Below the pieces are notes generated by a model. That model saw only the letters and a program-made list of their open reading frames with translations, made no database searches and was not told the DNA's origin. A stretch of 64,000 nucleotides of DNA, from NCBI GenBank assembly GCA_002286715.1, contig NSJX01000032.1, positions 1-64,000 of the forward strand, in the 5' to 3' direction. The stretch comes from Dentipellis sp. KUC8613 (Eukaryota > Basidiomycota > Agaricomycetes > Russulales > Hericiaceae). Each line of letters opens with the position of its first letter. The first letter of the stretch is position 1. A program made the position numbers and the translations under genes. Shown here in pieces: positions 45,094 through 56,047 of this stretch.

Positions 45094-46613
45094 GGCGAGG
45101 GCTCGCTGGTAGAAGGGATCAGACTGTCGACGCGTCGTGGCAGAAGCAACGTATATTTGAAAGGCGCGAGGATGGCGTGACTCGTCGAGCGCGCGTCGCG
45201 GTCGGGCCCGTTCAGCTGTGAACCTGATAGCTTGACTCGTTATACCACATCTTGAATCCGGACTCATCTTGCTACAACCTCGGAGCGCCTGCTGTGGATG
45301 CGGTACCGCAGATGGTTACCGAAGCGCCCATCCATGTATTTCGGTCGCTGTAGCTCGGAATGCAGGCGGAATTTACTCAATTTCTGTCTTTCACGCCCCA
45401 CGTTGAGCGCGAGACGCCCGTGAGTCGCACACCATACAATACATTTCTAGTCTACTGAGGCGCTCATTTTTTTCATCTATTCCTGTCTGTAGGCGCGTGG
45501 ACGCATAGCGGTAAGGTCGTAGTGTCGGTTGCGGATGCGTTGTCGTCGCAGATCTCGCCATCCGCCACGACGCTGATGTCTAGCTTTGTGACGTTTGGCT
45601 TTCTCCTTTGGCACTAGCCCGAAAACCGGCCGGACGCCGGTTGGGGATCCCACGGAGCCCACAGCTGACGCGTCGTCCCGCTGTATCTCCAGATATACAT
45701 ATCTGTGGCCTCGACCCGATACCCGACAGCTCACCCTGCACGTTTTTCGAGCGGATAGATTGCATGAAATAATCGGCGAGAAATTTGCTGGTACGTGTGC
45801 GCAATGGCCGCATTGCGTTGCCAATTTTTCTAATCCCTGGATTAATAGTTCTTAGGCAAGGACACCTCGTGGAAATTAAGGTCGACTACTAATGCGCGTC
45901 GGTCTTGAGCGGTTGAAACAAGGGGATTTCCTTTTTCTATCGGCATTCCAAATGTGTTGCTTTGTCTCGATAGGGAATATGCAATTAACGATGTCGTGTC
46001 ATGGCTCTGACAGCAGGGAATTTCCGAGCTAGAATATCTACGGGAGGCAAATAGCTTGACCAGATCCTAGGAATTACGAAGGGCTCCTATTGAGAACTGA
46101 AGGCACTTCTGTCCATCTACCTGCACGCGAATCTCACCTCTCAATTTCTGGCGTGATGCCGAGCCTCAAATACGCGAAACGCACCAACACAGGCGAACGA
46201 TCATCTCCGGCTCGGTGCACCAGCCAGATTAGGTGCGTCGCTTGCGGACGGACCAGGGAATAGAATGAACCGGAGGTTCACCACGTGTGCGCCGCTAGGC
46301 CCTGACTGACACCCTTCGAGACGAGCGCGACATCAGGTGGGAAGCAATTCAGACAAAGCAAGCAGGGACGGTACGCGGAAGGCCAGAGGCATGGATTGCA
46401 ATGGTACGCGGGGAGCGAGGGATAGCGACTAACATACAGAAAGCAAGGTAAGAGCAGCCGGAGAACGGTACGGAGATACAGGGGTACTGTGTGCATGGCG
46501 GTAACGGTGCATATCGTAGATAATAGAAGAAATAGAGTTAAGTCAGCGGATGTGGCATATGAACAGATGCAAGACGTGGGGATGAAGAGGGGCTCTGGCG
46601 ACAAGCCATGAGG
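45094..46613. other. Intergenic; no gene recognised
   Basis: About 1.5 kb between the P-loop gene and the DUF6593 stop. Frames of up to 115 codons (45824-45477, minus) have no resemblance to known families. Confidence 0.45.
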
Positions 46614-47315
46614 CTAGAGGTTGTATTCCGCAATGTGTCGCATGATCAGGAGAGATGCGAGTAACTCTATCAGACGCTAGTCAGTCATACTTGACACACA
46701 CTTGACTAATATATAGACGTACCGACGGCAAGATGTGGGTAGCTTTCGTCCACGGTGAACATACATCCGGACGAGCTTTGGTAGTGAGGCTCGCCGGGAA
46801 TCTTGAGGTTATAGTAAGCGACAAGGTAGCCGCTGGCGTTGAGGCACTAGCGACGGCGTTAGGAGGAATCCAGGCCGAAGCAAAGAAGAAGACGCACAAT
46901 CCATTCGAAACCATCCCTGGTTCTCCAACTCCATCGGTACTCTTGACCATCAGATGCCGTGAACTTGCGATTCCGCGAGCTGCGATAGGACTTGAGCATT
47001 CGAAGAGAGTCGCGAGGCAAGCATCACGCACCTTCCGAACGGCGAAAGCTTTACGAGATACTGGTTCATCTGCCAGCTTCCTCTTCCGTGAATCATGATG
47101 GTGCCGAGGCCATTATTCGAAGGGTAATCCAGGGCGGCAGCGGGTTGGGCATTGCTTGGGTACGTCATGTCGTAGATCATGTACGCGGTGTGCACGGTAT
47201 CCCGAAGTGAGCAGCGCAGGCTGAGGCGCATCCGGTCGTGGACGTCGACGAAATCCGAGCCTGTCAAGAGGCCTGTCCTGTCCTCGAGGAAATAGGGGAT
47301 GCCGAGGGTGGCCAT
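46614..47315 (-). CDS. DUF6593 domain protein
   Basis: Member of the uncharacterised DUF6593 family, widespread and often multi-copy in Agaricomycetes; no biochemical role is known to me. Exons: 47315-47032, 46979-46898, 46846-46723 and 46666-46614, giving 180 aa; phases agree and no alternative splice set keeps the conserved blocks. Seen: IYDMTYPSNAQPAAALDYPS near residue 45, a WQMNQYLV strand, the hallmark NRKFTASDGQEYRW, CLNASGYLVAYYNL, and the closing helix LLASLLIMRHIAEYNL. There is no signal peptide or membrane segment, so it is probably cytosolic. The pattern resembles a beta-rich, tubby/scramblase-like fold, but that is only an impression. Confidence 0.85.
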
Positions 47316-48748
47316 GCGTGAAGCAGAGCGAGCTCCGGAAAGAGAGCACAAGTGAGTGAGTGAGCGAGCAGGCCGCTCGGGGAGGCTTTAAACCTGGAGG
47401 TGCCGGATGAGCGTCCCCGAGGCTAGGAATTTGTATGGCTCCGCGATTGCAGATCCGGGAGATGGACTATCTGATGCTGTATAAAAGAAATAAGAGGATA
47501 GCGAGAAGAATGAAGTGGCCTGTGACCCGCGGGGGAAGCAACGCCATTACCAAGGACGTGAATGGGTGAGAATGGGGACTGGCAGGCAGACGTATGGACA
47601 CGAGCATCTGTTGCAGAATGTTGAGAGAAGCGACAGAAGGCAACGTACACGCACCAGCTCCGACGCAATCGATGACAGATCACGATACCGACCGCACGGC
47701 GGTCAGAAGCGAGTTGCCTCTACAGGCCAAGTCAGATAACCACCTGCCACAAACACGAGCTTGTGGTTCGGCCGTTCAGTTGATATGCCGCAGATGATCA
47801 GGCCTCCTGCCGCCATCGTCCTCAGATCCGTACAAGATTTCTAAAAGACGTCACCGATAACTGCCGCCGCCTCAAGGCAACTGGTCGGCACAGGGCCGGC
47901 AAGGTACAGCTTTGCGCGCCCCCGCCCGTTGTACACTGCAGAAGACGTATTTGTTGCAACGTGCAAACCATTGTTGCACAGTAGTCTGCACAGCAACACT
48001 CGGATCCCGGAGATGCAGGATGCGCTACACGGGCATGAAAAAATCAACAATTCAACGTGTCGTCTGCACGAGCGGCCGCCTTGCACGAAACGCGAAAAGT
48101 CTGGGCGATGCACGTCTGGGGCGCGCCGATCGACAGCCGCCCGATCCCAAAAACTGAAATTGGCTCAACAAACAGAGTAACAGGACGGCGTTAAAATTCT
48201 ACCGTTGGAAGTCAGAGTCATGGGGATCTCGAATCGCTTAGAATAATCTCCGAGCAGTACACTGTCCTGCCGTTACTTGGGAAAAGAAGGCCCGAATGCA
48301 GAATTACGACACGAATCTGACCATAAATGTTCCTCGGGTCACAAGATTTGAATAGGACAAACCTCTCGTCGAACATGTATGTCGATTCCCACTCGTCGCC
48401 GTGGAGGTCGGCGATATGCCGTGATGGGAAGCAGATTTCTGTTCTACCTTGTGGTTATCCTCTGAGCTTATTCCTCGGCTGGCGCGCAGGCGCAGCGGCA
48501 AAGGCGCAGTTGCGGTCTACAGGGCGGGTCACGCGTGGGCGCACAGTGAGAAGCGGCCTTGGAGAAGGCAGATTGGGATGTTCTAGAAAGAAAGCGAATT
48601 AAAGCAGGAACTGTCGTTAGATGAGATACGCAGTATACTTGTCAGGGATATCTACTACTGTACAGAGTCATCAGCATCTGGTGAAAGGTCTGATAGAAGA
48701 GACCTTACCTGTACATAGGCTATCTGCTCCCGCGCAGCGAAAGCTGTC
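47316..48748. other. Intergenic; no gene recognised
   Basis: DUF6593 promoter side (GAGTGAGTGAGTGAGC short repeat at about 47351) plus about 1 kb with no coding similarity. A TATAAAAG occurs near 47480 on the plus strand but no gene follows it. Confidence 0.45.
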
Positions 48749-49594
48749 TCAATAGCGCTCGCGCGAATGCGCAGGCACTTCACGTCTCCTACTATCGTCC
48801 CACCTCCGCCGATCTCGCTCTCTCTCCAGCTCTCGCGCGCGGGCGTCGTACTCCCTATCTCTGTCGTGCGAGCGTCGCCGAGGATCCGGTGACATGCTGC
48901 GGGGGCTCCGGTATCGCCGCTCCCGGGCCTCAACGTCTATCGAAGAGCGCCTTGCAGGGGATCTCGATCGCCATCGGTCGCGCTGCCTCCCATGGTCGCG
49001 TTCGCGAGACGTGTCGTCTTCATCCCGCTTATGACGGGACCTTTCGGCCCGTCGTTCCTCCTTGCGCGCCTGCTTCTCTGCCTTCCGTTCTGCTTTTCGC
49101 TTTCTCTTTTCCTCCTTCTCCAAAGCCTTCTGCAGTTCGGCGTCCGAAGGCTTACGGTCGCCAGTTGGCATTGCATTTGCGCCGGTCGTGGGTCCAGCTG
49201 ACGCCGTTGCTGTCGTACCCCCTTTCTGCGAGGTACCGAACCCTCTGCAATAGATACCCTGATCAGTACGCATCACGGATCTTGAGGGAAAGACGCACAG
49301 TGCAGCAGCAAGAGCCTCGGCTTCCGCCTCTTTGATCTTGCGAATCTCCTCTGCCCTTTCTTCCGCGGTCGACTGCACGTCTCGGTTGTACCAGTGGACA
49401 TCCTTGTTCTTCTGCCACCGCCCCGTTGGCGCATTGATACTGTGACCCAGGTAATTCTGTATCGCGACTGTCAGATTGCCCTTGGCCGACAGCTCCACCA
49501 AGTCACATACCTCTCGATCCTTGTCAGCAGAGACATCTGACCACTTGAACTCAGCTTGGCCACCACGGGTCCCACCTCGCACAGGCTCAAACAT
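48749..49594 (-). CDS. MMTAG2 (multiple myeloma tumour-associated 2)-like protein
   Basis: Small basic nuclear-type protein with the conserved N-terminal kinase-phosphorylation/MMTAG2 domain and an RS/RE-rich tail, probably linked to RNA processing; the exact function is unknown. Exons: 49594-49511, 49456-49299 and 49244-48749, giving 245 aa. Seen: VRGGTRGGQAEFKWSDVSAD, then across intron 1 KDRE|NYLGHSINAPTGRWQKNK and DVHWYNRD (residues 4-53), a short helix EERAEEIRKIKEAEAEAL, LGFGTSQKGG, and from about 115 a Lys/Arg/Glu helix followed by SRERDHGRQRDRWRSRSPAR and further RS/RD dipeptides. Both introns are 54 nt with no stop, so retained forms stay in frame. ATG 49594 opens the conserved domain. 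Confidence 0.88.
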   Translation of the reverse strand: MFEPVRGGTRGGQAEFKWSDVSADKDREVCDLVELSAKGNLTVAIQNYLGHSINAPTGRWQKNKDVHWYNRDVQSTAEERAEEIRKIKEAEAEALAAALCVFPSRSVMRTDQGIYCRGFGTSQKGGTTATASAGPTTGANAMPTGDRKPSDAELQKALEKEEKRKRKAERKAEKQARKEERRAERSRHKRDEDDTSRERDHGRQRDRWRSRSPARRSSIDVEARERRYRSPRSMSPDPRRRSHDRDREYDARARELERERDRRRWDDSRRREVPAHSRERY

Positions 49595-52500
49595 GGTCCT
49601 GTATAACGGGCTGCTTCTTCGAAGTCTGTGAAGGGGTGTATGAAAGTAACGAAACTGTCACGGTTCGGGTTCGGCGGCTCCCAGCCGTCGGGAGACGCCG
49701 ACGTTTGGGACTCCGCTCTAACCGTTTGCCACCAAGTTCAATTTGGCAACCTGCGACTTGGCTTCTATCCAATCCCACCTCCTCGGGTTTCAAGTAGCTT
49801 CGGTACTTATTCTGGATGTGACAGCGCTCAGTGTGGTCTCACACCTTGCCACAATTCGCATTTCTTTTCTCGAGGGCTCGATGCACCTTCACCGAGCCCC
49901 TTCGGCCACCGGGCAATCTTGGTTACGCATCTCGGCGCTGGTACGTAAATAATACATCCTTATTATTTCTCACCTTTATCAACTATCGCACAGGCTTGCC
50001 TCGGGGCCAGCTCGCATCAAATCATCCTTCTGACCCACCTTCAGCAGCTGCGGATCTCTATGGGCGTGTCATCTTGCCTCTTGGAATTTCCTGTGAGACC
50101 TTGCACGCGCTCCAAATACACGGCTTATTTCCCCTTGCATTCCTCGGCGTCAGAGGAGAACGCAGGGCCCTCAGGGCATATCTCGCTGCCAGCCTAAGCC
50201 TTTTTTGGTGTATCGGGCTCCCACTGCAATCTTCTGTGCACAAGAACGGCTGGGATCAGAACATCCGCGCTTCCCATCGCAAGAATATCGCACATCCGGT
50301 CAAGCGCTCTGAAAACTGTCCAAAGTTGACTTATCACCTCCTCATCAGAATCTGGTGCAGCTGCGTTTATGCGCAGTGGTCCGCATCTTGTGACGCCCTA
50401 ACTGCCCTCGGCCGCTTGCTCTCGACGCCGTCCCTGCTTCTCAGGACGGATCTTTACTGTGCCTCGACATCTGTTTCGTACACCTGTCAGCTCGTCTTCC
50501 CAGACCATCGTGGATTTGGAGCGCAATGCCACCCCGTAGTCTTGTCCCGTCCAGATTGGCTATACGGTACGTGATGATAGGTGATCGATGTGACGGATAT
50601 CGCGGGGTAGCTTGCGTCGTCCCAGGTCCTGTGTTTGCTGGTGACGAGTTGCTGACGTGGTGGGGGGTCATCGGATCCAGTGTGGCCCGGTCTCCTCGCA
50701 CCTACGAGCGTCGCCAGGGTTCAAGGCGAAATTCCTCATTTTTCGGGCTACGCTATATTCGAGCGCGCTACTCGACGCTTATTTCTGCTGCTTTCTGTGA
50801 CAATGTACGTCTGTCGGGAATTAACGCGATGCTTATCTTCAAGTCGACTTTTGGGATAGCCGAAGCAATTGCTCGTTCCGCTGCCTCCACGACTGGCGCG
50901 CCGTCGCTATTTCGGTGGTTCTAGGTGACTTTGTAAAACGCCCCGTCCCGGATCCGACCCACTCGCGACATTCACAAGATCACTGTCACTGGCATGCTGA
51001 TAGGGCGATTTGGGTCCTCAACATCGTTTCTGGTAGAGAGGTAACGGCTGCGTCGAGAAACAGTATTCCATTTACCTGTCCGACCATCAGCATCACGATT
51101 ACTGCCCCCTTGCGCCGGATAAAGGAGCCTCTACTGCGATATTTCAGGACTTCCGTGCCGCAAGGCAAACACGTTCTCCTGTCATTGGTCATTAGAGAGG
51201 ACCTGTACGTGTTTATGCCTAGTGGTCGTATGTAATTCTGCAGAAGACGTCGGGCGTACATAGAAATCGTACCTATGACAAAATATTCGGCTGCCACCAG
51301 GACTATCTGCGCTCGTAGTACCGATCCTGCGCGAATCGGCCACCCATCTGGCTACAAGTTGCCGGATGATGAAGTCCGGAACTTCAAGCTGTCAAAGACG
51401 CGAATTTGACCTCGCCGACTGGTAATTCCTCTACGAGCTCGTGGACGATAGGCACCCGCACCTGCAGGGCCGAGCATCGCGCCCGAGTCGGCCATCGTGA
51501 GGCGTGTAGGATCAGCATGCTAGCGCCATTCAGTCGCTGGTGGCATTTTGGTGCCAAATCGAGGCGCACCAGTTTCGCGAGATGCCGACCTGTGTCGACC
51601 GCAACGACGACGGTCAGTGGCACAGACACTCTGCTTCCCCTGTTCTTCCTCCATCTGCTGAACACGAAGACGCACGGAACGCCTTCTAGCTTTTTTGTCT
51701 GGCCTGCCCGATCAATATTCTGCTTCTGCCCACCACGAAGCTGGGCAGAGCGGCGGCTACAGTCACCACCCGCGGCCACGCTCCACCTGCTGTTGTCTGT
51801 TTTCTGACGTCTCGTCTCCTCGAGGATTTTCTTCCATGTATCAGCTTGCATGAGGCCCCTTGCGCTATATATTCTCCTTTCAGCTTAGCCTCCATGCTGC
51901 CCCATCCCTGCCAGGTGCCCCCGCCGATCGCAACGACCGTCGCCACTCGGCGGCAACAGGTCATCTACCTGGAGCAATGCGCCCATATACTAGCTGGACC
52001 GTGCGTCTTTTTCTGCAGCATGTGTGAGTGATCGTCAGCTCGTCGCCTCGTTTATTCAATTTTCAGGAAACTTTTGCTCGCACGTAGGAGCGGGGCTTCG
52101 GGGGCATTCAGAACATAGTTGAGATCGGCTACGCGGAGCCTCTGGCTGTAGCATGTCTCCCTAACATGGCCCATGGTCCGATCGCGCTGGTTTCTCCATT
52201 CGAGTTGTCGTTGAGGCTCCATCGTGTCCTCAAAACGCGCCCGCTGAAGATCAAGGCCAGCGGTGCCACGGCGGCGCCACTGCGAACTAGTGCAATACTG
52301 TCGCTTTAATTGCCGTTGTGTTTCCCCAATCAGTGACGATGGCAGGGCGCGATCGCGCTGCTGTGCATGTGCGCTCCGTCAACCACGTTTTGGGCAGCGT
52401 GAGGATGGAGCCGGTGCAGGTATCAGTGACGGTGAAGGTGAGCATGCTATCGTGACTTGTTCATCCGTCTTGCTGATAGTCCTGCTTGTAGCAAATTCAT

Positions 52501-53259
52501 CTTTTCCCTTCGAAGCCTTGTTATCAAGGCTGTTTCTGCATCACTGTGAGCCGTGACTACCGCAGTGGAGACTGAGGCCTATGCTTGCCAGGAGACGCCC
52601 ATGCCCTGAGGATGGCGTCCTTCTATTCCAAACAACACATGTCCACGTACTCGGTTTATTTGTTGTATACGGTTCGCCGCTCAATCACGATACTCTATCG
52701 GACGACATCAGCCTCCTAGCGGCTACGCATCCTGGCAGACTACCCCTCGACATCGTCCACTACCTATCGTCCACTCTGGGCTGTCCTACCTGGCGCACGT
52801 TGGCTATCTAGGATCTCCAACCATGGCTTGAGTATGAAGACTTGCTATCTGTTCGGTTCAGCTGCGGGCACTTCTCTGCGCGCTAATTGACGGCATGTTG
52901 ATTGCTCGGGCGTCAGCCGATTTGCTCCGAGAGAAGAGGCCGTCGCTGGTGGAGGACGAATTTCCTTATGCTCGCATTTTTTACGCTTGTCGGTCGATAC
53001 ACAGAGTGTCTAATACACGTCGTAGAGCACATGATGATTGGATTTTGAGGAGGAATGAAAAGGGGGAGACTGGTGAGGTTCGGGCGGGTGCACGGGCCTG
53101 GTAGCGCGTGACGCGTGGTAAACGGCGCCACCTTGCGGATGGGAACAGCCGAGCGCAACTTGGACCAGGACCACTCCCTCTGTCCCCAGCTCCGCTCAAC
53201 CGCGTCTCTCCTCACCGCGTCCCTGCCTCTTTTTGCCCCCAAAACGCGTCCATTTCACT
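49595..53259. other. 3.6-kb stretch without a recognisable gene
   Basis: Pyrimidine-biased on the plus strand. The longest open frame is 247 codons (49831-50574, plus), followed by 132 codons (50526-50924). Neither matches a known family, and no splice set joins them into a domain. The last 150 bp is the promoter of the PWWP gene. Could hold a fast-evolving gene, a decayed gene or a long non-coding RNA. Confidence 0.35.
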
Positions 53260-54982
53260 ATGAGCAAAAAGGTGAAGCCCTCCAAGGATACCAAGTACGA
53301 GTTTCGCGATGTCGTTCTCGCGAAAGTACGCGGCTATCCCCCGTGGCCGGGCATGGTATGTGTCGAAGCGTGCAGCGTACGCGTTCTATGATTGCTTGTC
53401 ATCCTGACTATCTCGTGCTGTCTGCAGGTTGTAGATCCGGATAGTGTTCCTGCGGACGTTTCCAGGGAACGCCCGCAGAACAAGAAATCCAACTTCTACT
53501 GCGTGAGGTTCTTCCCCAAGGGCGAGCAGTACGTGTTTCGCCTCTCCCGCTTCTATCGCATTCTCACCTCGTGTTTTTGCTTAGCGCTTGGCTCGTGTCT
53601 AAGGACATCTCCAAGCTGCTGGCCCACGAGATCGAGGCTTACATCAACGAGCCTTTCAAGCGATCTGGGGAGCTCCTAACGGGATATCGTGTCGCTCTCA
53701 ACCCTACCAAGTGGGAAGAGGAGATCGAGGCACAGTTGGCGGAGGCCGCTGACGCCGAGGCAAATGCCGAAGTCGACCAGCTCGAAAATGAGTCGGACAG
53801 CCTCGAGGCAGACGCCGACGGCGACGAGGAGGAGCGAAAGCCCAAGGCCAAGAAGCGGAAGCGCGAGTCGGAGGTCGCACCGGCGAAGTCGAAAGCCAAA
53901 GCCAAGACGAAAAAGGACTCTGCTGAGCCGGCACCGAAGAAAAAGGCCGCCGCAGCAGGCAAAGGCAAGAAGAACGGGATCAAATCGAAGGCTATGGTCG
54001 AATCTGAGGACGATGGCGAGCGCGGGGAGGCTGAAGGAGACGATGCTGAGGATGCGGGCCCCAGCAAGCAGACTTCGCCGCCGCCAGCGAAGAAGGTCAA
54101 GCGTGAAAAGGACGACGATCGTGCGTAACTTACTTTCTCTCTGCAATTCTGCATCCTGATTTGTTTCTGGTAATGTTTATAGCTATGGCGAGCGATCCAG
54201 AGGCAGTCAAAGTGAAAGATTGGAGGACTAAGCTCCAAAAGACATTCCTCAACGAGCATAAGGAGCCTAAGCCTGAGGTACGATTTTTCTACACACGTGT
54301 TGCTACGAGAGCTGACGATTCTGTCTCAGGACATGCCTACGTGTGATGAGTTATTCACTACTATCGAAAAGTACGACAAGATGAATCTCTCATATCTCTC
54401 GGTGAGCACCATTTCGTCTTTCTTTGCGTCTTTCGATGTATCAGCAGCCTGCCTCTGCCTTGCGTTGCAAAAATTTCCGTGTGCGTCCCTTGTTTGGTCC
54501 ATTTGCTGACGCTGCGCCACACCCAGTACTCCAAAATCGGCAAGGTTATGCGTCACATTTACCTCCAGCCCGCTGAGAAGATCCCGCGGGACGAGGAGTT
54601 CCAGTTCCGCGAGCGCGCCCGCGTCCTCATTAACAAGTGGCAGGCAATCTTGAACGCAGCGAAGGAGGCTGAGGGCGGTGCCCCGGCCGCGAACGGCAAC
54701 GGCACGGCCAAGAAGGAGGCAGACGCGGCTCCTGCTCCCGCAGCCCCTGCGGCGGATACAGACACCAAGATGGAGGACGCGCCTGCGGCTGCCGTTCCTG
54801 CTCCTGCTGCTCCTGCGAAGGAGCCAGTGCAGCCACCTACGGAGGACGCGAAAATGGACACGGAAGAGCCAGCAGCGGCGCCTGCTCCCGCCGCCGCCCC
54901 TGAAACGAACGGCGCCACTGACACCGCACTCGCCGACGGCGACACGTCTGTGCTTGCAGACGTCACCATGTCTGAGGCATAG
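53260..54982 (+). CDS. PWWP-domain chromatin protein with a TFIIS-N/LEDGF-like helical domain
   Basis: Nuclear histone reader. Exons: 53260-53355, 53428-53528, 53585-54120, 54183-54277, 54330-54401 and 54527-54982, giving 451 aa; phases agree. The PWWP domain (about 12-90) has the motif YPPWPGM and the aromatic-cage strand YCVRFFPKGEHAWLVSKDI, which binds methylated H3K36 or H4K20 in relatives. A long acidic then Lys-rich linker (about 110-240) carries nuclear-localisation-like KKRKRE and KKVKRE. A helical bundle (about 250-350: VKVKDWRTKLQKTFLNEH, DELFTTIEKYDKMNLSYLS, YSKIGKVMRHIYLQ, RERARVLINKWQAIL) resembles the TFIIS N-terminal or LEDGF integrase-binding fold. The C-terminal 100 residues are Ala/Pro/Glu repeats. 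The combination mirrors LEDGF/HRP2-type transcription-elongation adaptors. Confidence 0.88.
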
Positions 54983-56047
54983 ACGCCCCCTTTCCGTGAC
55001 ACCCCTGCTTGACAATTTGCTCCCATCTCTCGAATGTACGGACGCGGTGCGGACGTGGGCACGCGCTTGCCAGTTTCAAACCTTGTGGCCGGAGCGGAAG
55101 CGATGCGTTTGCAGACGCGCTGGCGCCAGAGTCGCCGAGCGGATGGGACGTGCTGTCGGGCAAGTGTCGCTGTAATCACCACCATCCATGCGTTATGCGT
55201 TGTATGTATTTGACCAGTTATTTCGTCCCTGTTATGCGAGAATGCCCGTTGTTCATATCGTGTCTTACTTAGCCTCCTGTTCATACGTTAGTGCCCTCAC
55301 GTCTTGTGCTTTCTTCTCTCGTCTTACTATCTCTGTGTTTCGCCCTGAATTTTGAATCGGTGTTGTTGCTCTTGTGCTTTCGCGAAGGGGACGTCCGATC
55401 CCATGTTATGCCGGTAGTTCCCCAATCTCTATCATATTTGCTGAATCTCGAATAAATCGTTTATGCATCGTGCGATGTGTCCTCGAATCCTCTGAGGAAT
55501 GAAATGGACGGATGTCGAAGTCGAAGATTGGATGATGTGAGTAGTATGTATTATACTGAAGTGGTGCGACAACGATGGTGGGTGTTTGAATAGCTGAGCT
55601 ACTAGAAGGACAATTTCTAGGGGTGTGGGTGGAGGATGGCGGATGGTGTGGTATATATGTACTCCGCTACTATGTACAAATCCGTGAATAGACCGACAAA
55701 CTCCAACCGAAAGTAACAAAGGACAGAACGTAGGACCCCAGAGAGAATGGGATGGATGTACAAACCAAGGCTACAAGGTAATAATACATACAGAGAAGGT
55801 ATATATATCACAGTCAGAGAGCATTCGTACGCGAGGCGAGATGGTGGGATAGATAGGATGTGATGTGATGTATGGTGAGCGAGCTCAGGTAGGTAGGATT
55901 AGAGTTGGAGGATCGCAGGCGGCAGGGAGAACTGTTGGAGGAGCGGGGGAGGGAGGGAAGAGATAGCGCAGGCGTCTTCGAGTTGGTTTCGCAGGTCGGT
56001 GCATTGGGATTGGAACACTGTAGCCAGAGGTAGTCGTAAGATAGCGC
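54983..56047. other. Intergenic downstream of the PWWP gene and of the Zn2Cys6 gene
   Basis: AT-richer, with GGATGATGTG/GATGTGATG-like short repeats at about 55525 and 55855-55875 and a long stretch (55450-55900) depleted of open frames on plus. Likely 3' untranslated and intergenic DNA of two converging genes. Confidence 0.5.
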
